A DNA stretch of 19,985 bases from Verrucomicrobiota bacterium (GTDB taxonomy: Bacteria; Verrucomicrobiota; Verrucomicrobiae; Limisphaerales; UBA11358). The stretch lies in contig JACZKP010000001.1 in assembly GCA_014860005.1 (NCBI GenBank), forward strand, positions 1-19,985, written 5' to 3'. Shown here piece after piece: positions 6,039-13,990 of the stretch (within the stretch, counting starts at the first letter, position 1; each line of letters starts with the position of its first letter). The position numbers and the translations under genes were made by a program. The notes under the pieces were generated by a model, which made no database searches, was not told where the DNA came from, and worked only from the letters and a program-made list of their open reading frames with translations.

Positions 6039-6899
6039 TCATGGCAATGCCGTTGCCGCTGCCATTTCCCGCACCCGCTCCAGAATCACGTCAGCGAGGT
6101 GGGGTTCGCTGCCGATGGCCGGAGTGTACCACACCAGCTTGCCACGCTTCTCGCTGGGATTGCGCCAGGTGGGGCGTCCGCCGGCCAGCCGCTCTCGCAC
6201 GCGACGTTTCGGTTCGCCCAACAACACGGGAATGTCCTCCTGCGTGTGCAGGCCGTCACTGATGAAAAACGGCACCACGACGATGTTCCGCGTTTGGGCC
6301 AACTCAAAGCAGTCCGCGATGCGGGGCGATTCCTCCATGAAGATGGCGTGAACCCCGGCGTAAAGATTCTGCGCGCGTATCAATTCCATCTGGCGTTCGA
6401 TGGCTTGGCGGGAATTATCGCTCCGTTCCGTGCCGTGTCCGGCGATGAAGAGCGTGATGTCCCGCGGCTTGGGCGCGCGCGGAAATGGAAATGTCTCCAC
6501 CACCTCCGAAGCACGGGCCAGCAGCACGCTCGTCATGCTATTGTGCGTGCCGATGGGCTGGCAGTAGAACAAAGTGCGTGCTGCGTGATAAGTGATGCGT
6601 GATGCGCGATCTGAGCCGATGACAAAGCCGAGTTCGCGGGGGATGATTTCCTCGCTGAAATAGCCTTCGCTGATGAAGAGCGGGACGATGAACACGCGTG
6701 ACGCCGTGAGGTGCGCCAGGACCTCTTTGACATACGGTGGTTGTTTCCAGAATGCTTCATGCACCCCGGCAAACAGGCGGCGACGACGCAGTGCCGCCGT
6801 GTGTTGGAAGACCGGCGCGGCCGATCCCGCGTTCTGGGTCGAGCCATGGCCGAGCAACACGAGCGCGGCGTCGGGAAAATCTGAACGATCCACGCGCAA
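6039..6899 (-). CDS. Two-domain CbiX/SirB-like chelatase
   Basis: A 286-residue cytoplasmic protein with two CbiX-type halves. The first begins 'AALVLLGHGSTQN' (His18) and the second 'ITLFIAGHGTERS' (His155); each is followed by 'IVPLFISEGYFSEE' or 'VVVPFFISDGLHTQED'. The class II chelatase family inserts Co, Ni or Fe into sirohydrochlorin for cobalamin, F430 or siroheme synthesis, with histidines near the metal site. No tetrapyrrole genes lie nearby, so the metal and pathway are open. An in-frame stop at 6903-6905 rules out an ATG start: the gene begins at TTG 6899 or GTG 6893. Residues 98-109 ('RASRITYHAART') come from a heptamer DNA repeat inserted between the domains' conserved blocks. 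Confidence 0.8.
   Translation of the reverse strand: MRVDRSDFPDAALVLLGHGSTQNAGSAAPVFQHTAALRRRRLFAGVHEAFWKQPPYVKEVLAHLTASRVFIVPLFISEGYFSEEIIPRELGFVIGSDRASRITYHAARTLFYCQPIGTHNSMTSVLLARASEVVETFPFPRAPKPRDITLFIAGHGTERSDNSRQAIERQMELIRAQNLYAGVHAIFMEESPRIADCFELAQTRNIVVVPFFISDGLHTQEDIPVLLGEPKRRVRERLAGGRPTWRNPSEKRGKLVWYTPAIGSEPHLADVILERVREMAAATALP
6574..6608. repeat. Heptamer tandem repeat inside the CbiX-like gene
   Basis: Five consecutive 7-nt units close to ATGCGTG: GTGCGTG, CTGCGTG, ATAAGTG, ATGCGTG and ATGCGCG. Read on the minus strand they encode 'RASRITYHAART'. The peptide type 'SRITHHA' is familiar to me from heptamer arrays dispersed in environmental bacterial genomes. Here 35 nt, plus one flanking base, keep the frame open. 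Confidence 0.7.
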
Positions 6900-6949
6900 T
6901 GATTAGCCCAAGCGCAACGCCCTCGCAAGCGGGCCGATGCCAGCCATCG

Positions 6950-8071
6950 TCACTTGGCCATCATTTTGCCAACCCAATAAGCTGTGCGGTCCAGGTAATA
7001 ATCCGGTGTCAACGGTTGGTAATCCAGATAGGTGAATCCAGGAATTTGTTTCGGTGCGGCGGTTTCAATCTGCGTGCCTTCGTGCCACTCGTTGAAAGAA
7101 GTTATTCCCACAAGTTCCGGCGAAACGCCGAGTGCCGCAGACCACATCCGATCGTAATACGCGCCGCCTTCGCGGTCGCGCGTGTTGACGCCGTTCCACG
7201 GGCGGATGCGCGTGTCAATGTAGCCTGGCGCCACGCACGGAATGAAGAGCTTCTCATGTTTGCGCGCCCATTGCGCCAGCTTGGGCCAGTTTTTGACGGT
7301 CGAACCGTAGGTGAACCCATCCGTCGCGAAGTAGGTGTAAAAGCCGTCGAACCCTCCCCGCAACATGAAGTCTTGTTCCTTCTCTTTGACCCACAGACCA
7401 ATCACGACCGCATCCAGGTCAGTGCCGCGCAGTGTTTGTGCGCCATCTTGCTGGAGAATCGTGGCCCAGTTGGTGGCGGGTGTGAGGTAGGAATCGTACA
7501 CGAAGAACACCGGACGATTGCCGCGTTCCGGCAGGCGATGAAGAGCGGGAGAATTGCCGAACTTGCCGATCAGATAACTGATGGCATCGCGGGTGGTCTG
7601 CGCGTTTCGGCCCGGGAATGGTTCGAGGTGAAAGTTGATCCTGAGACCTGCTTCCTCCGCGATTTTGAACAAGCCGGGCAACGCGCGATCAGTGAAAGTA
7701 TCTTTGCCCCACCAACTGGCACACAACACACCCACGCCCGCCTGCTGCAGTTGTCGCGCGTGTTCGCGAAGGACCTTGGGATCGTTGACGCTGTAGCTGC
7801 CGAGCGCCGGATAGAAGTCCGCGCCAATGTCGTCGCCGCCGGGAAAGGCACGCGGCGGTTCATCGCGCACGGCGACCGCGTGATTCCAGTTGGCGTAGCG
7901 GCCATCCGTTTCGGGATTGCCATACCAGGGATAATAGAACGCAATGGCGCGTTCCGACGGCGGCGGCTGCGCGGGAGACACGGGAGACACCTTCGCCGCG
8001 CCCGTTTGGCCCAGGCAACTGAAGCTGTGGAGCAAGATAACGAGAATCGGCATTACAAAACATCTGAGCAT
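6950..8071 (-). CDS. Exported GH99-family glycosidase (endo-alpha-mannosidase/mannanase type)
   Basis: A 373-residue protein, close to the usual size of bacterial GH99 enzymes. An N-terminal export signal ('MLRCFVMPILVILLHSF') ends near a Cys that makes a weak lipobox. The TIM-barrel begins with 'AIAFYYPWYGNPETDG' (about 42-57), continues with 'GVGVLCASWWGKD' (about 112-124) and 'INFHLEPFPGRN' (about 144-155), and carries the family signature 'FNEWHEGTQIE' with Glu328 and Glu331. These match the spacing of the catalytic pair Glu333/Glu336 described for Bacteroides GH99. Known members cleave inside alpha-mannosyl chains of yeast mannan or N-glycan type. It is 51 nt upstream of the CbiX-like gene in the same direction. 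M7 is an alternative start; neither has a clear Shine-Dalgarno sequence. Confidence 0.87.
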   Translation of the reverse strand: MLRCFVMPILVILLHSFSCLGQTGAAKVSPVSPAQPPPSERAIAFYYPWYGNPETDGRYANWNHAVAVRDEPPRAFPGGDDIGADFYPALGSYSVNDPKVLREHARQLQQAGVGVLCASWWGKDTFTDRALPGLFKIAEEAGLRINFHLEPFPGRNAQTTRDAISYLIGKFGNSPALHRLPERGNRPVFFVYDSYLTPATNWATILQQDGAQTLRGTDLDAVVIGLWVKEKEQDFMLRGGFDGFYTYFATDGFTYGSTVKNWPKLAQWARKHEKLFIPCVAPGYIDTRIRPWNGVNTRDREGGAYYDRMWSAALGVSPELVGITSFNEWHEGTQIETAAPKQIPGFTYLDYQPLTPDYYLDRTAYWVGKMMAK

Positions 8072-8124
8072 GAGACTTGGATGGAGATTGCCCGCGCCAG
8101 CTTCAAGTTAAATCTGCCACACGC

Positions 8125-8197
8125 GGAGCGCCGGTCTCCTGACCCGGCGCGTTCCCGGTAACGGTTATCATCGCGCCGGATCGGAGATCGGCGCTCC
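8125..8197. repeat. REP-like 73-nt hairpin after the LRR gene
   Basis: GGAGCGCCG (8125-8133) and CGGCGCTCC (8189-8197) are exact reverse complements. Pairing continues inward with mismatches to CCGGCGCG (8144-8151) against CGCGCCGG (8172-8179), leaving a 20-nt loop. It lies 3 nt beyond the stop of the leftward LRR gene and 53 nt before the GH99 start. No T-run follows on the minus strand, so it looks more like an extragenic palindrome that stabilises 3' ends or is mobile than a simple terminator. Confidence 0.8.
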
Positions 8198-8200
8198 AAT

Positions 8201-10060
8201 TCATGGCCAGCGAACGCGATAAAAGCGGACGGGATGATTCGCCCACTCGGGATCGCTGAAACGAAATGAGCCTGCAGTCAGGTTGTTTGTTTGCAGCGGG
8301 AACCAAACGGAGTCACCAAGGTTTGTACAAGCTTCAACTGCAATTGCTGCATTTGTAGCCCAGGAAACTACAAAACTGAATCCGTTGGTCTGCAAACCGA
8401 AGTTGGAACTGCTGGCCAGAATCAATGGATGCGGGCGTAACCACAAGGCCGTGACTTGACCACCGAATGTGGACCCCCAGCCATCGGTCCCAGGCAGATA
8501 ATAGACAGTGACGCCTGTGAGGTTATAAAACGTGTACGGACCAACGCCCGGGGCATCACCCTCGAAGTAAGCTGCGGTAAGCTTGGGGCACCATCCAAAT
8601 GCGTAGTTTCCAATTGTCTTAACCGCGCTGGGAATCGCGAGATTCTGCAAGCTGTTGCAGAAAGAGAAAGCGTTGGCACCGATGGTCGTCACGGTTCCGG
8701 GGATTGTGATGTTGGTCAAACTGAAGCATGAGGCGAAAGTCGAGTTCCCGATACTGGTAATGCTCTCCGGGATGGTAACGCTCATTAGATTGCCGCAGCC
8801 GGAAAACGCTCCGTCTGTAATGTTAGTGACGCTGACCGGTATGGAGTAACTTCCAGTCTTGGCCCCAGGAAATCGGATAAGGATTGTCTGGCTTTTGTTG
8901 AACAACACTCCGTCAGCGCTGCTGTAAACCAGGCTAAGCGCGTCCACTAGTATTTCATTCAGTGCCCGGCATGCTCCGAAAGCGTATTCGCCGATACTCG
9001 TGACGCCTGCAGGAATAACCACCTTGATGAACTCGCAACCCCAAAATGCCCTGCTGCCGATGTTGGTGATGCTGTTTGGAATTGTAACACTGGACAGCCG
9101 AAAGCAGGAGGCAAAGAGCGAATCATTGATGCGGTAGAGGCCAGTGCTAATCTTGGCGCTTGTCAGATTTTCGCACAATTCGAACGCTGAATTTCCAATG
9201 CTGGTTACGCTGTTGGGAATCGTAATGCTGCTCAGGTCCCGGCACCCAGAAAACGCCTCCGGCCCGATGTTGGTGACACTGTTTGGAAGGGTAATGCTTG
9301 TAAGGCTGCGGCAAGCGGTGAAAGCTTTTTCGCCGATGCTGGTAACGCCATTTCCCAGTGACACGCTAACGAGGCTATGACAGTCGCGAAAGGTCCCGCC
9401 TTCGATCTCCGTAACGTTGTTCGGGATAGCAACACTCTGGAGCTGATGACAACCTTGGAACGCGCCGCTTCCTATCCGGCTTACGGTGTTCGGAATCTCA
9501 ATCTGCTGTAGCCGGGAGCAGTGAGAAAACGCGCCACCGCCAATATTAGTGACACTGCTTGGGATCGAGACGTTTGTCAGACCGTGACAACTGGAGAAAG
9601 TTCCGTGGCCAATCTGGGTTAGACTGTTAGGAATCATGATCTCTGTCAGATTACGGCAGTTAACGAAAGCTGCCTCTCCTATGGTAGCGACGTTACTGCC
9701 TACAATGATGTTGGTCATGGAGGTGCAGCCCCAGAACGCCCATCCCCCAATGTTGGTTACACTGTTCGGAATCGTCATTCCGGTCAACCCAGAGCAGCCG
9801 TAGAATGCATAGGTGCCGATACTGGTTACGCTTTCAGGGATGGAGACACCGGTAATGCTAGTTCCGTAGGCAAACACCCCGTCCCAGATGGCTGTAACCG
9901 GCAAACCATTGGTTGAGTTCGGAATGATCACCTCGCCACCGGGACCGCTGTAGCCAGTAATGGTGATCGTCCCGTTGTTGGTAACGTAGCTGAACTCCGC
10001 GCTGGCCCGGGCAGTGAGCATCAAAACCAAAATCAATATCCTCAGCCCGGCCGCGCCCAT
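8201..10060 (-). CDS. Secreted BspA-type leucine-rich-repeat protein
   Basis: A 619-residue exported protein. The signal peptide is residues 1-21 ('MGAAGLRILILVLMLTARAS', cut after 'ASA'). Residues about 70-500 hold 17 regular LRR_5 repeats of about 23 residues with the pattern 'ITIPNSVTSIGxxAFxxC', interrupted near residue 375-410 by the non-repetitive island ('VYSSADGVLFNKSQTILI') typical of BspA/Treponema proteins. From about 540 comes a C-terminal beta module ending 'HPVRFYRVRWP'. Such proteins bind surfaces, host proteins or polymers; the ligand here is unknown. Four conserved-frame starts exist. ATG 10060 is chosen since GAGGG stands 5 nt before it and the signal peptide starts there. 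It is divergent from the GH172 gene. Confidence 0.85.
   Translation of the reverse strand: MGAAGLRILILVLMLTARASAEFSYVTNNGTITITGYSGPGGEVIIPNSTNGLPVTAIWDGVFAYGTSITGVSIPESVTSIGTYAFYGCSGLTGMTIPNSVTNIGGWAFWGCTSMTNIIVGSNVATIGEAAFVNCRNLTEIMIPNSLTQIGHGTFSSCHGLTNVSIPSSVTNIGGGAFSHCSRLQQIEIPNTVSRIGSGAFQGCHQLQSVAIPNNVTEIEGGTFRDCHSLVSVSLGNGVTSIGEKAFTACRSLTSITLPNSVTNIGPEAFSGCRDLSSITIPNSVTSIGNSAFELCENLTSAKISTGLYRINDSLFASCFRLSSVTIPNSITNIGSRAFWGCEFIKVVIPAGVTSIGEYAFGACRALNEILVDALSLVYSSADGVLFNKSQTILIRFPGAKTGSYSIPVSVTNITDGAFSGCGNLMSVTIPESITSIGNSTFASCFSLTNITIPGTVTTIGANAFSFCNSLQNLAIPSAVKTIGNYAFGWCPKLTAAYFEGDAPGVGPYTFYNLTGVTVYYLPGTDGWGSTFGGQVTALWLRPHPLILASSSNFGLQTNGFSFVVSWATNAAIAVEACTNLGDSVWFPLQTNNLTAGSFRFSDPEWANHPVRFYRVRWP
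8560..9855 (-). repeat. Tandem coding repeats of the LRR protein
   Basis: About 17 degenerate units of roughly 69 nt encode the LRR_5 repeats. Each unit carries the segment for 'IPNSVTxIGxxAF', visible on the plus strand as recurring 'gttggtgacactgtttgga' type strings. The units have diverged at third positions, so this is an old array, apart from a few closer neighbours around 9040-9340. Confidence 0.75.
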
Positions 10061-10065
10061 TTGTA

Positions 10066-10070
10066 CCCTC
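10066..10070 (-). promoter_or_regulatory. Ribosome binding site fixing the LRR gene start
   Basis: GAGGG on the minus strand ends 5 nt before the ATG at 10060. It favours this start over upstream in-frame ATGs at 10072 and 10138, which would place extra polar residues before the signal peptide. Confidence 0.65.
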
Positions 10071-10172
10071 ATGCGCTGACTCTGGAATTGAATCAGCACG
10101 GGGTCAACGGAGAAAAACCGCTTGACTGGCTTCTGCATCCGTCCGTTACTCCCCTTACGATGAACTCGCTAC

Positions 10173-10177
10173 AGGAG
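10173..10177 (+). promoter_or_regulatory. Ribosome binding site fixing the GH172 gene start
   Basis: AGGAG is 9 nt upstream of the ATG at 10187, the start that gives a proper signal peptide. In-frame ATGs at 10061 and 10160 lack such a site. Confidence 0.65.
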
Positions 10178-10186
10178 ACATTTGCC

Positions 10187-12313
10187 ATGAACGACAGAAC
10201 TTCAACCAGCAACTTCCCACCATTGATTTTGAGTTTGATCTTGTTATGCGGTGGGATTGGACCCATGCAGGCGCAAACGATTACTTTCTCTTCGCTCCTG
10301 GACGAGATGACCGACCGGGATGTTCTTCCACGATTTCCCAATCCGGCGTACACCTGCCGCCAAGCCAGCAGCTATGATCGCGCATCCGTCGCACCCGACC
10401 AGCCGGGCTGGTTCGCCAACATGGACCGCAGCCACTTTGTGCGGGTGGAGGAGCGGGACGGCGGACGCAAGGAGTATGTATTGATGGATGTCGAGGGTCC
10501 GGGCGCGGTGGTCCGGTTCTGGGCAACCTGGCACGGTCCTCAAGGAGAAAAAGGCATGCAACCGTTCTCCGACGGCACGCTGCGATTCTATCTCGATGAC
10601 GAACCCGAACCGGTGATTGCCGGCCCGATCTCCAGCATCCTGGATGGTGGGGCGCTGTGCCACGGGCCGCTTTCCCAAGGCGTGTCACCCGAGACGCAAT
10701 ACGGGCAACGCGGACATAATCTCTACCTGCCCATTCCTTATGCGCGCCACTGCAAGATTACTTACGAGACGGATGTTCCCATTGACCCTGGCGGCCATCG
10801 CGGGGAGGCCTTGTACTATCAAATCAACTACCGGACTTATGCGGACGGGACTTCGGTCGAGCCGTTTTCCATGAAGCAACTTGGAGCCCACCGGGAGAAA
10901 CTCAATGCGGTGCAGACACGCCTGCTCGAGCCGGCGAAGGGAAAGGTGGACGACCTGACTGAAGTGACGTTTACCGGCCCGCTCGAAGCCGGGAAAACGC
11001 GCACCGTGATCGTTGACCGGCCCGGAGCGATCCGCGAGTTGACAATCAACCTCCAGGCGGACAACCAGCCGCAGGCGCTGCGTTCCACGATTCTGGAGAT
11101 CAGCTTCGATGGCCAGCGCACGGTCTGGTGCCCGGTCGGTGATTTCTTCGGACGCGGCTATCGTTCCGCCCCGCACCGCACATGGTACACCGAGGTGACG
11201 GCCGACGGTCAGATGCGTTGCCGGTGGATCATGCCCTACCAACGCGAGTGCAAAATCAGTCTGATCAACCTGGCCAGCGAACCGGTCAATGTGGTTGAGG
11301 GAAAAGCGAAAGTGGGTAACTGGAAGTGGGATGAACGATCCATGTATTTCCACGGCTCCTGGCGTCAGAAGACCAAGGTGTCGTCGTTTCGCCCGGAAGC
11401 GTCCCGCCCGGGCGACGGCGCGTTTGACGTCAATTACGTCACAGTGAAGGGCAAAGGGGTGTACGTCGGGGATACGCTGGCGATTTTTAATGGGGCCGCG
11501 GCCTGGTGGGGCGAAGGGGACGAGAAGATCTACGTGGATGGCGAGTCGTTCCCGTCACATTTTGGCACAGGTACGGAAGACTACTATGGTTACGCCTGGT
11601 GTCGGCCGGAATTCTTCCAGTCGCCGTTCCATGCGCAACCGTCCGGGGCTGGCAACTTCCGGCCAGGATTCTCGGTGAACAGCCGCTACCGGTCGCTGGA
11701 CGCGATTCCCTTTACCAGTTCGTTGAAGTTCGACATGGAATTGTGGCATTGGCACCAGACGGTCGTTAACTTCGCGCCGGCGGCGTTCTGGTATGCCCGT
11801 CCGGGAGCGACTTGGAACGTTAGGCCCGACCCCGAAACGGCGGCCCTGCCCGTGGCGCTGGTACGGTCAGACGTGGTGGAAGTCTTTCGGGCACCGAACG
11901 CCCTCGAAGGTGAGAACTTGAAAAAGTTGCGGATGACCGGCGGCATCCTGGAGGTCCAGGACCTTCCGGAGCACCGTTGGAGTAACGATTCCCAGGTCTG
12001 GTGGCGCGACGCCAAGGTCGGGGATCGCCTGGAGTTGGAATTCGAAGTGACAAAGGCAGGAAGCTACGAGGTGGTGGCCAATCTGACCAAAGCCAACGAC
12101 TACGGCGTCGTGGCCGTGTCGGTCAACGACGGGCCGGCTCGGAGATTCGACCGTTACCACGAGGTGGTGGCGCATGACGCATTGGCGCTCGGCACCTTTC
12201 AACTCCCTGCGGGCGCCAACCGGTTGCAGGTCGAGATTGTCGGCTCGAATGAGAAAGCCATCCGACGGCACATGTTCGGCCTGGATTACCTTCAGTTGAA
12301 ACCGTGTCCCTGA
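10187..12313 (+). CDS. Secreted DUF2961 / GH172-type glycoside hydrolase
   Basis: A 708-residue exported protein. The signal peptide spans residues 1 to about 28 ('FPPLILSLILLCGGIGPMQA'). The DUF2961 domain covers about 40-550. It begins 'MTDRDVLPRFPNPAYTCRQ' and 'SSYDRASV', contains 'GPGAVVRFWATW', and peaks in 'WWGEGDEKIYVDGE' then 'SHFGTGTEDYYGYAWC'. Glu443 and Glu464 are 21 residues apart, the spacing I recall for the catalytic pair Glu270/Glu291 of the bifidobacterial GH172 enzyme. Characterised members act on difructose anhydride and D-arabinan-type furanosides. Residues about 585-708 form a jelly-roll-like carbohydrate-binding module ('AGSYEVVANLTKANDYGV', ending 'FGLDYLQLKPCP'). It is divergent from the LRR gene and convergent with the beta-helix gene, 67 nt apart. 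The substrate cannot be read from the sequence. Confidence 0.85.
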   Translation: MNDRTSTSNFPPLILSLILLCGGIGPMQAQTITFSSLLDEMTDRDVLPRFPNPAYTCRQASSYDRASVAPDQPGWFANMDRSHFVRVEERDGGRKEYVLMDVEGPGAVVRFWATWHGPQGEKGMQPFSDGTLRFYLDDEPEPVIAGPISSILDGGALCHGPLSQGVSPETQYGQRGHNLYLPIPYARHCKITYETDVPIDPGGHRGEALYYQINYRTYADGTSVEPFSMKQLGAHREKLNAVQTRLLEPAKGKVDDLTEVTFTGPLEAGKTRTVIVDRPGAIRELTINLQADNQPQALRSTILEISFDGQRTVWCPVGDFFGRGYRSAPHRTWYTEVTADGQMRCRWIMPYQRECKISLINLASEPVNVVEGKAKVGNWKWDERSMYFHGSWRQKTKVSSFRPEASRPGDGAFDVNYVTVKGKGVYVGDTLAIFNGAAAWWGEGDEKIYVDGESFPSHFGTGTEDYYGYAWCRPEFFQSPFHAQPSGAGNFRPGFSVNSRYRSLDAIPFTSSLKFDMELWHWHQTVVNFAPAAFWYARPGATWNVRPDPETAALPVALVRSDVVEVFRAPNALEGENLKKLRMTGGILEVQDLPEHRWSNDSQVWWRDAKVGDRLELEFEVTKAGSYEVVANLTKANDYGVVAVSVNDGPARRFDRYHEVVAHDALALGTFQLPAGANRLQVEIVGSNEKAIRRHMFGLDYLQLKPCP

Positions 12314-12380
12314 GCGGTTGGCGGGAACTTGTGCGGAACTGATTCAAGAGCATCAAACTGACCGCTGTCAAAGTCGGAGA

Positions 12381-13664
12381 TCATGGCCGCCGCAGTCGGT
12401 CGTCTTGCACGTCAGTCTCGGCTTTCACGGTGTTTTCCTCCATGATCACCTGGCCAACCTGTTTCCCGATGCGGACACCGATCTTTTGCTTACCGTTGCC
12501 GGTGTCTTCGATCTTGTTACGGCGGATAATCGTGCCCTGGGTGGCGCCATCCACGAACAGCCCCCAGCCTTCATTGTCGCGGACGGTGTTTTCCTCGAAC
12601 ATGATCCGGTGCGCCGCCATCGGCTCACTCTCCGCGCGCCAATAGACGCCGCCCCGCTTGTTGCCAATGATCGCATTTTTGCGGACGAAATTGTCGCTGT
12701 CCTTGTGGCCGATGGACATGCCGTAGCCACCGTTGTTTTCCAGCCAGTTGCCTTCCGCCACGCCTCCGCGTACGCGCCAGCAGAAAAAGAAACCGTCGCC
12801 GTCATTCCCCACGGCGCGGCAGTTTTTCACCGAGGGCCGCTGCGAACCGCTGCCCGGATGCAGTCCGAAACCCGCGCACCGCTCGACGACGCAGCCCTCC
12901 ACCTGCACGTCGTTCGATTGCTGGAAGCTGATGCCGTCGCCGTTGTAGTCGCGCACGATACAGTTGGCGATGACGCAATGATCCCCGCGATAAAGGAAGA
13001 TGCCGGCCGTGCGACAACCGTCAACCTGTGTCGGGTTCTCGGCGCGGTTGCCATCCACGGTCAGGTTTTCCACGCGCGCATCCTGAATATCGTAGCCGCT
13101 GATGACCGGGAAGACGGTTGCGGCAAATCCTCCGTCGGCCACCATGATATCCGCGTTCATCGGGCGCGTGAGGGTGAAGTAATTGCTCCGGGCGTTGAGA
13201 ATGGTGGCGCAGACCCCGTGGAAATTACGCTGGGATTTCGAGGCCACATAGATGCCGCGGCCAATGGCGAATCCATGCGTATCCGTCACCGTAATGGCCG
13301 CCTCACCGAAATCGCCATCCACCGCCAGCGCCGAACGATGCTCGCGGTCCTTCTTCAGCACCGTTCGTTCACCCGCGCCGCGCACGGTCACGCGGCTGCG
13401 CAGGTTGAGCGAGTCGCGCATGAGATACTCGCCCGGCCCGATCTCAACCACGCCACCGCCAAGATTGCCGACGTAATCCACCGCCGCCTGCAACGCACGG
13501 TTGTCGTTCCCAGCAATATCCGCGTCGCGCAGGCCGACGGTGACGCGCACGGCGGGGCGGGCGTGGAGTTCGTTTTCGGCGTGTTTGCGTCCGGCCTGGT
13601 CGGCAAAAACATTTCCGCAGGCCAGGAGGTTCGTGAGAAACAAAATTAAGATCCGTGTTTTCAT
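12381..13664 (-). CDS. Exported right-handed beta-helix protein (pectate-lyase-like fold)
   Basis: A 427-residue protein. The N-terminal segment 'MKTRILILFLTNLLACGNVF' is an export signal with a lipobox-like 'NLLAC' (Cys16), so it may be a lipoprotein or be cut after 'VFA'. Residues about 50-105 resemble the N-cap of pectate-lyase-3-type proteins ('DNRALQAAVDYVGNLGGGVV', 'LRSRVTVRGAG'). From about 150 to 415 short repeated turns such as 'VENLTVDGNRAE', 'CVIANCIVRDYNGDGIS' and 'NTVRDNEGWGLFVDG' make a parallel beta-helix. Such proteins are polysaccharide lyases, hydrolases or epimerases; no catalytic set is identified. The frame is open to 13745, but ATG 13664 starts the signal peptide; its Shine-Dalgarno sequence is poor. 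Confidence 0.8.
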   Translation of the reverse strand: MKTRILILFLTNLLACGNVFADQAGRKHAENELHARPAVRVTVGLRDADIAGNDNRALQAAVDYVGNLGGGVVEIGPGEYLMRDSLNLRSRVTVRGAGERTVLKKDREHRSALAVDGDFGEAAITVTDTHGFAIGRGIYVASKSQRNFHGVCATILNARSNYFTLTRPMNADIMVADGGFAATVFPVISGYDIQDARVENLTVDGNRAENPTQVDGCRTAGIFLYRGDHCVIANCIVRDYNGDGISFQQSNDVQVEGCVVERCAGFGLHPGSGSQRPSVKNCRAVGNDGDGFFFCWRVRGGVAEGNWLENNGGYGMSIGHKDSDNFVRKNAIIGNKRGGVYWRAESEPMAAHRIMFEENTVRDNEGWGLFVDGATQGTIIRRNKIEDTGNGKQKIGVRIGKQVGQVIMEENTVKAETDVQDDRLRRP

Positions 13665-13850
13665 GTGAGCGCATTCAAGTGCCATTGGATCAAGGAACGA
13701 CGCACCAATTCGAATTGTCCACGATTCTGCCGAGGAAATCAGCATAAAGGGAAGCCCGATCTTCCGGCATGATCCGTGATTGAAAGACCGCCCCGAACCA
13801 CAACCGAAAGGTTTCTCTGCGTTTCACCGTCACGGCGCTCATGAGGGAGT

Positions 13851-13895
13851 GGTGACCCACCGTCTGCTGTTCTCCCGCACGGTGGGTGGGTTACC
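13851..13895. repeat. Inverted repeat
   Basis: ACCCACCGT (13855-13863) pairs with ACGGTGGGT (13879-13887) over a 15-nt loop, and the flanks GGTG (13851-13854) and TTACC (13891-13895) are near-complementary after a 3-nt bulge. No T-run follows on either strand. It could be a small dispersed palindrome or a regulatory structure; the function is unknown. Confidence 0.5.
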
Positions 13896-13990
13896 TTTGA
13901 CGGTCAGCATATGATCCGCGCCGTGCTCCAAGACCCCAACTGTTTTCTAACCCTGGGGGGGAACCCACGCGGCAAGATTATGCAACGCCA

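Larger units (their letters stand above)
10061..10186. promoter_or_regulatory. Divergent intergenic region between LRR and GH172 genes
   Basis: A 126-nt region must hold the promoters of both genes. A TTGACT (10122-10127) is followed at 17 nt by a poor -10 (GTTACT), and a TTGACC read leftward (10107-10102) has no recognisable -10 partner. No strong palindrome was seen. The layout suggests linked control of the two genes, but the sequence does not prove it. Confidence 0.4.

Noticed and set aside
6737..8161. 474-residue plus-strand ORF
   Set aside because: It lies opposite the GH99 gene and part of the CbiX-like gene, with no recognisable domain; it is a shadow of high-GC coding sequence.
8560..9855. 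Regular repeats suspected to be a CRISPR array
   Set aside because: The units are translated in frame as LRR_5 repeats, have no unique spacers and vary at third codon positions.
12314..12380. Bidirectional terminator between the GH172 and beta-helix genes
   Set aside because: Only a 6-bp match (AGCGGT at 12313-12318 with ACCGCT at 12361-12366) over a 42-nt loop and no T-run.
12318..13649. 443-residue plus-strand ORF
   Set aside because: It mirrors the beta-helix gene, which has a signal peptide and clear repeats on the other strand.
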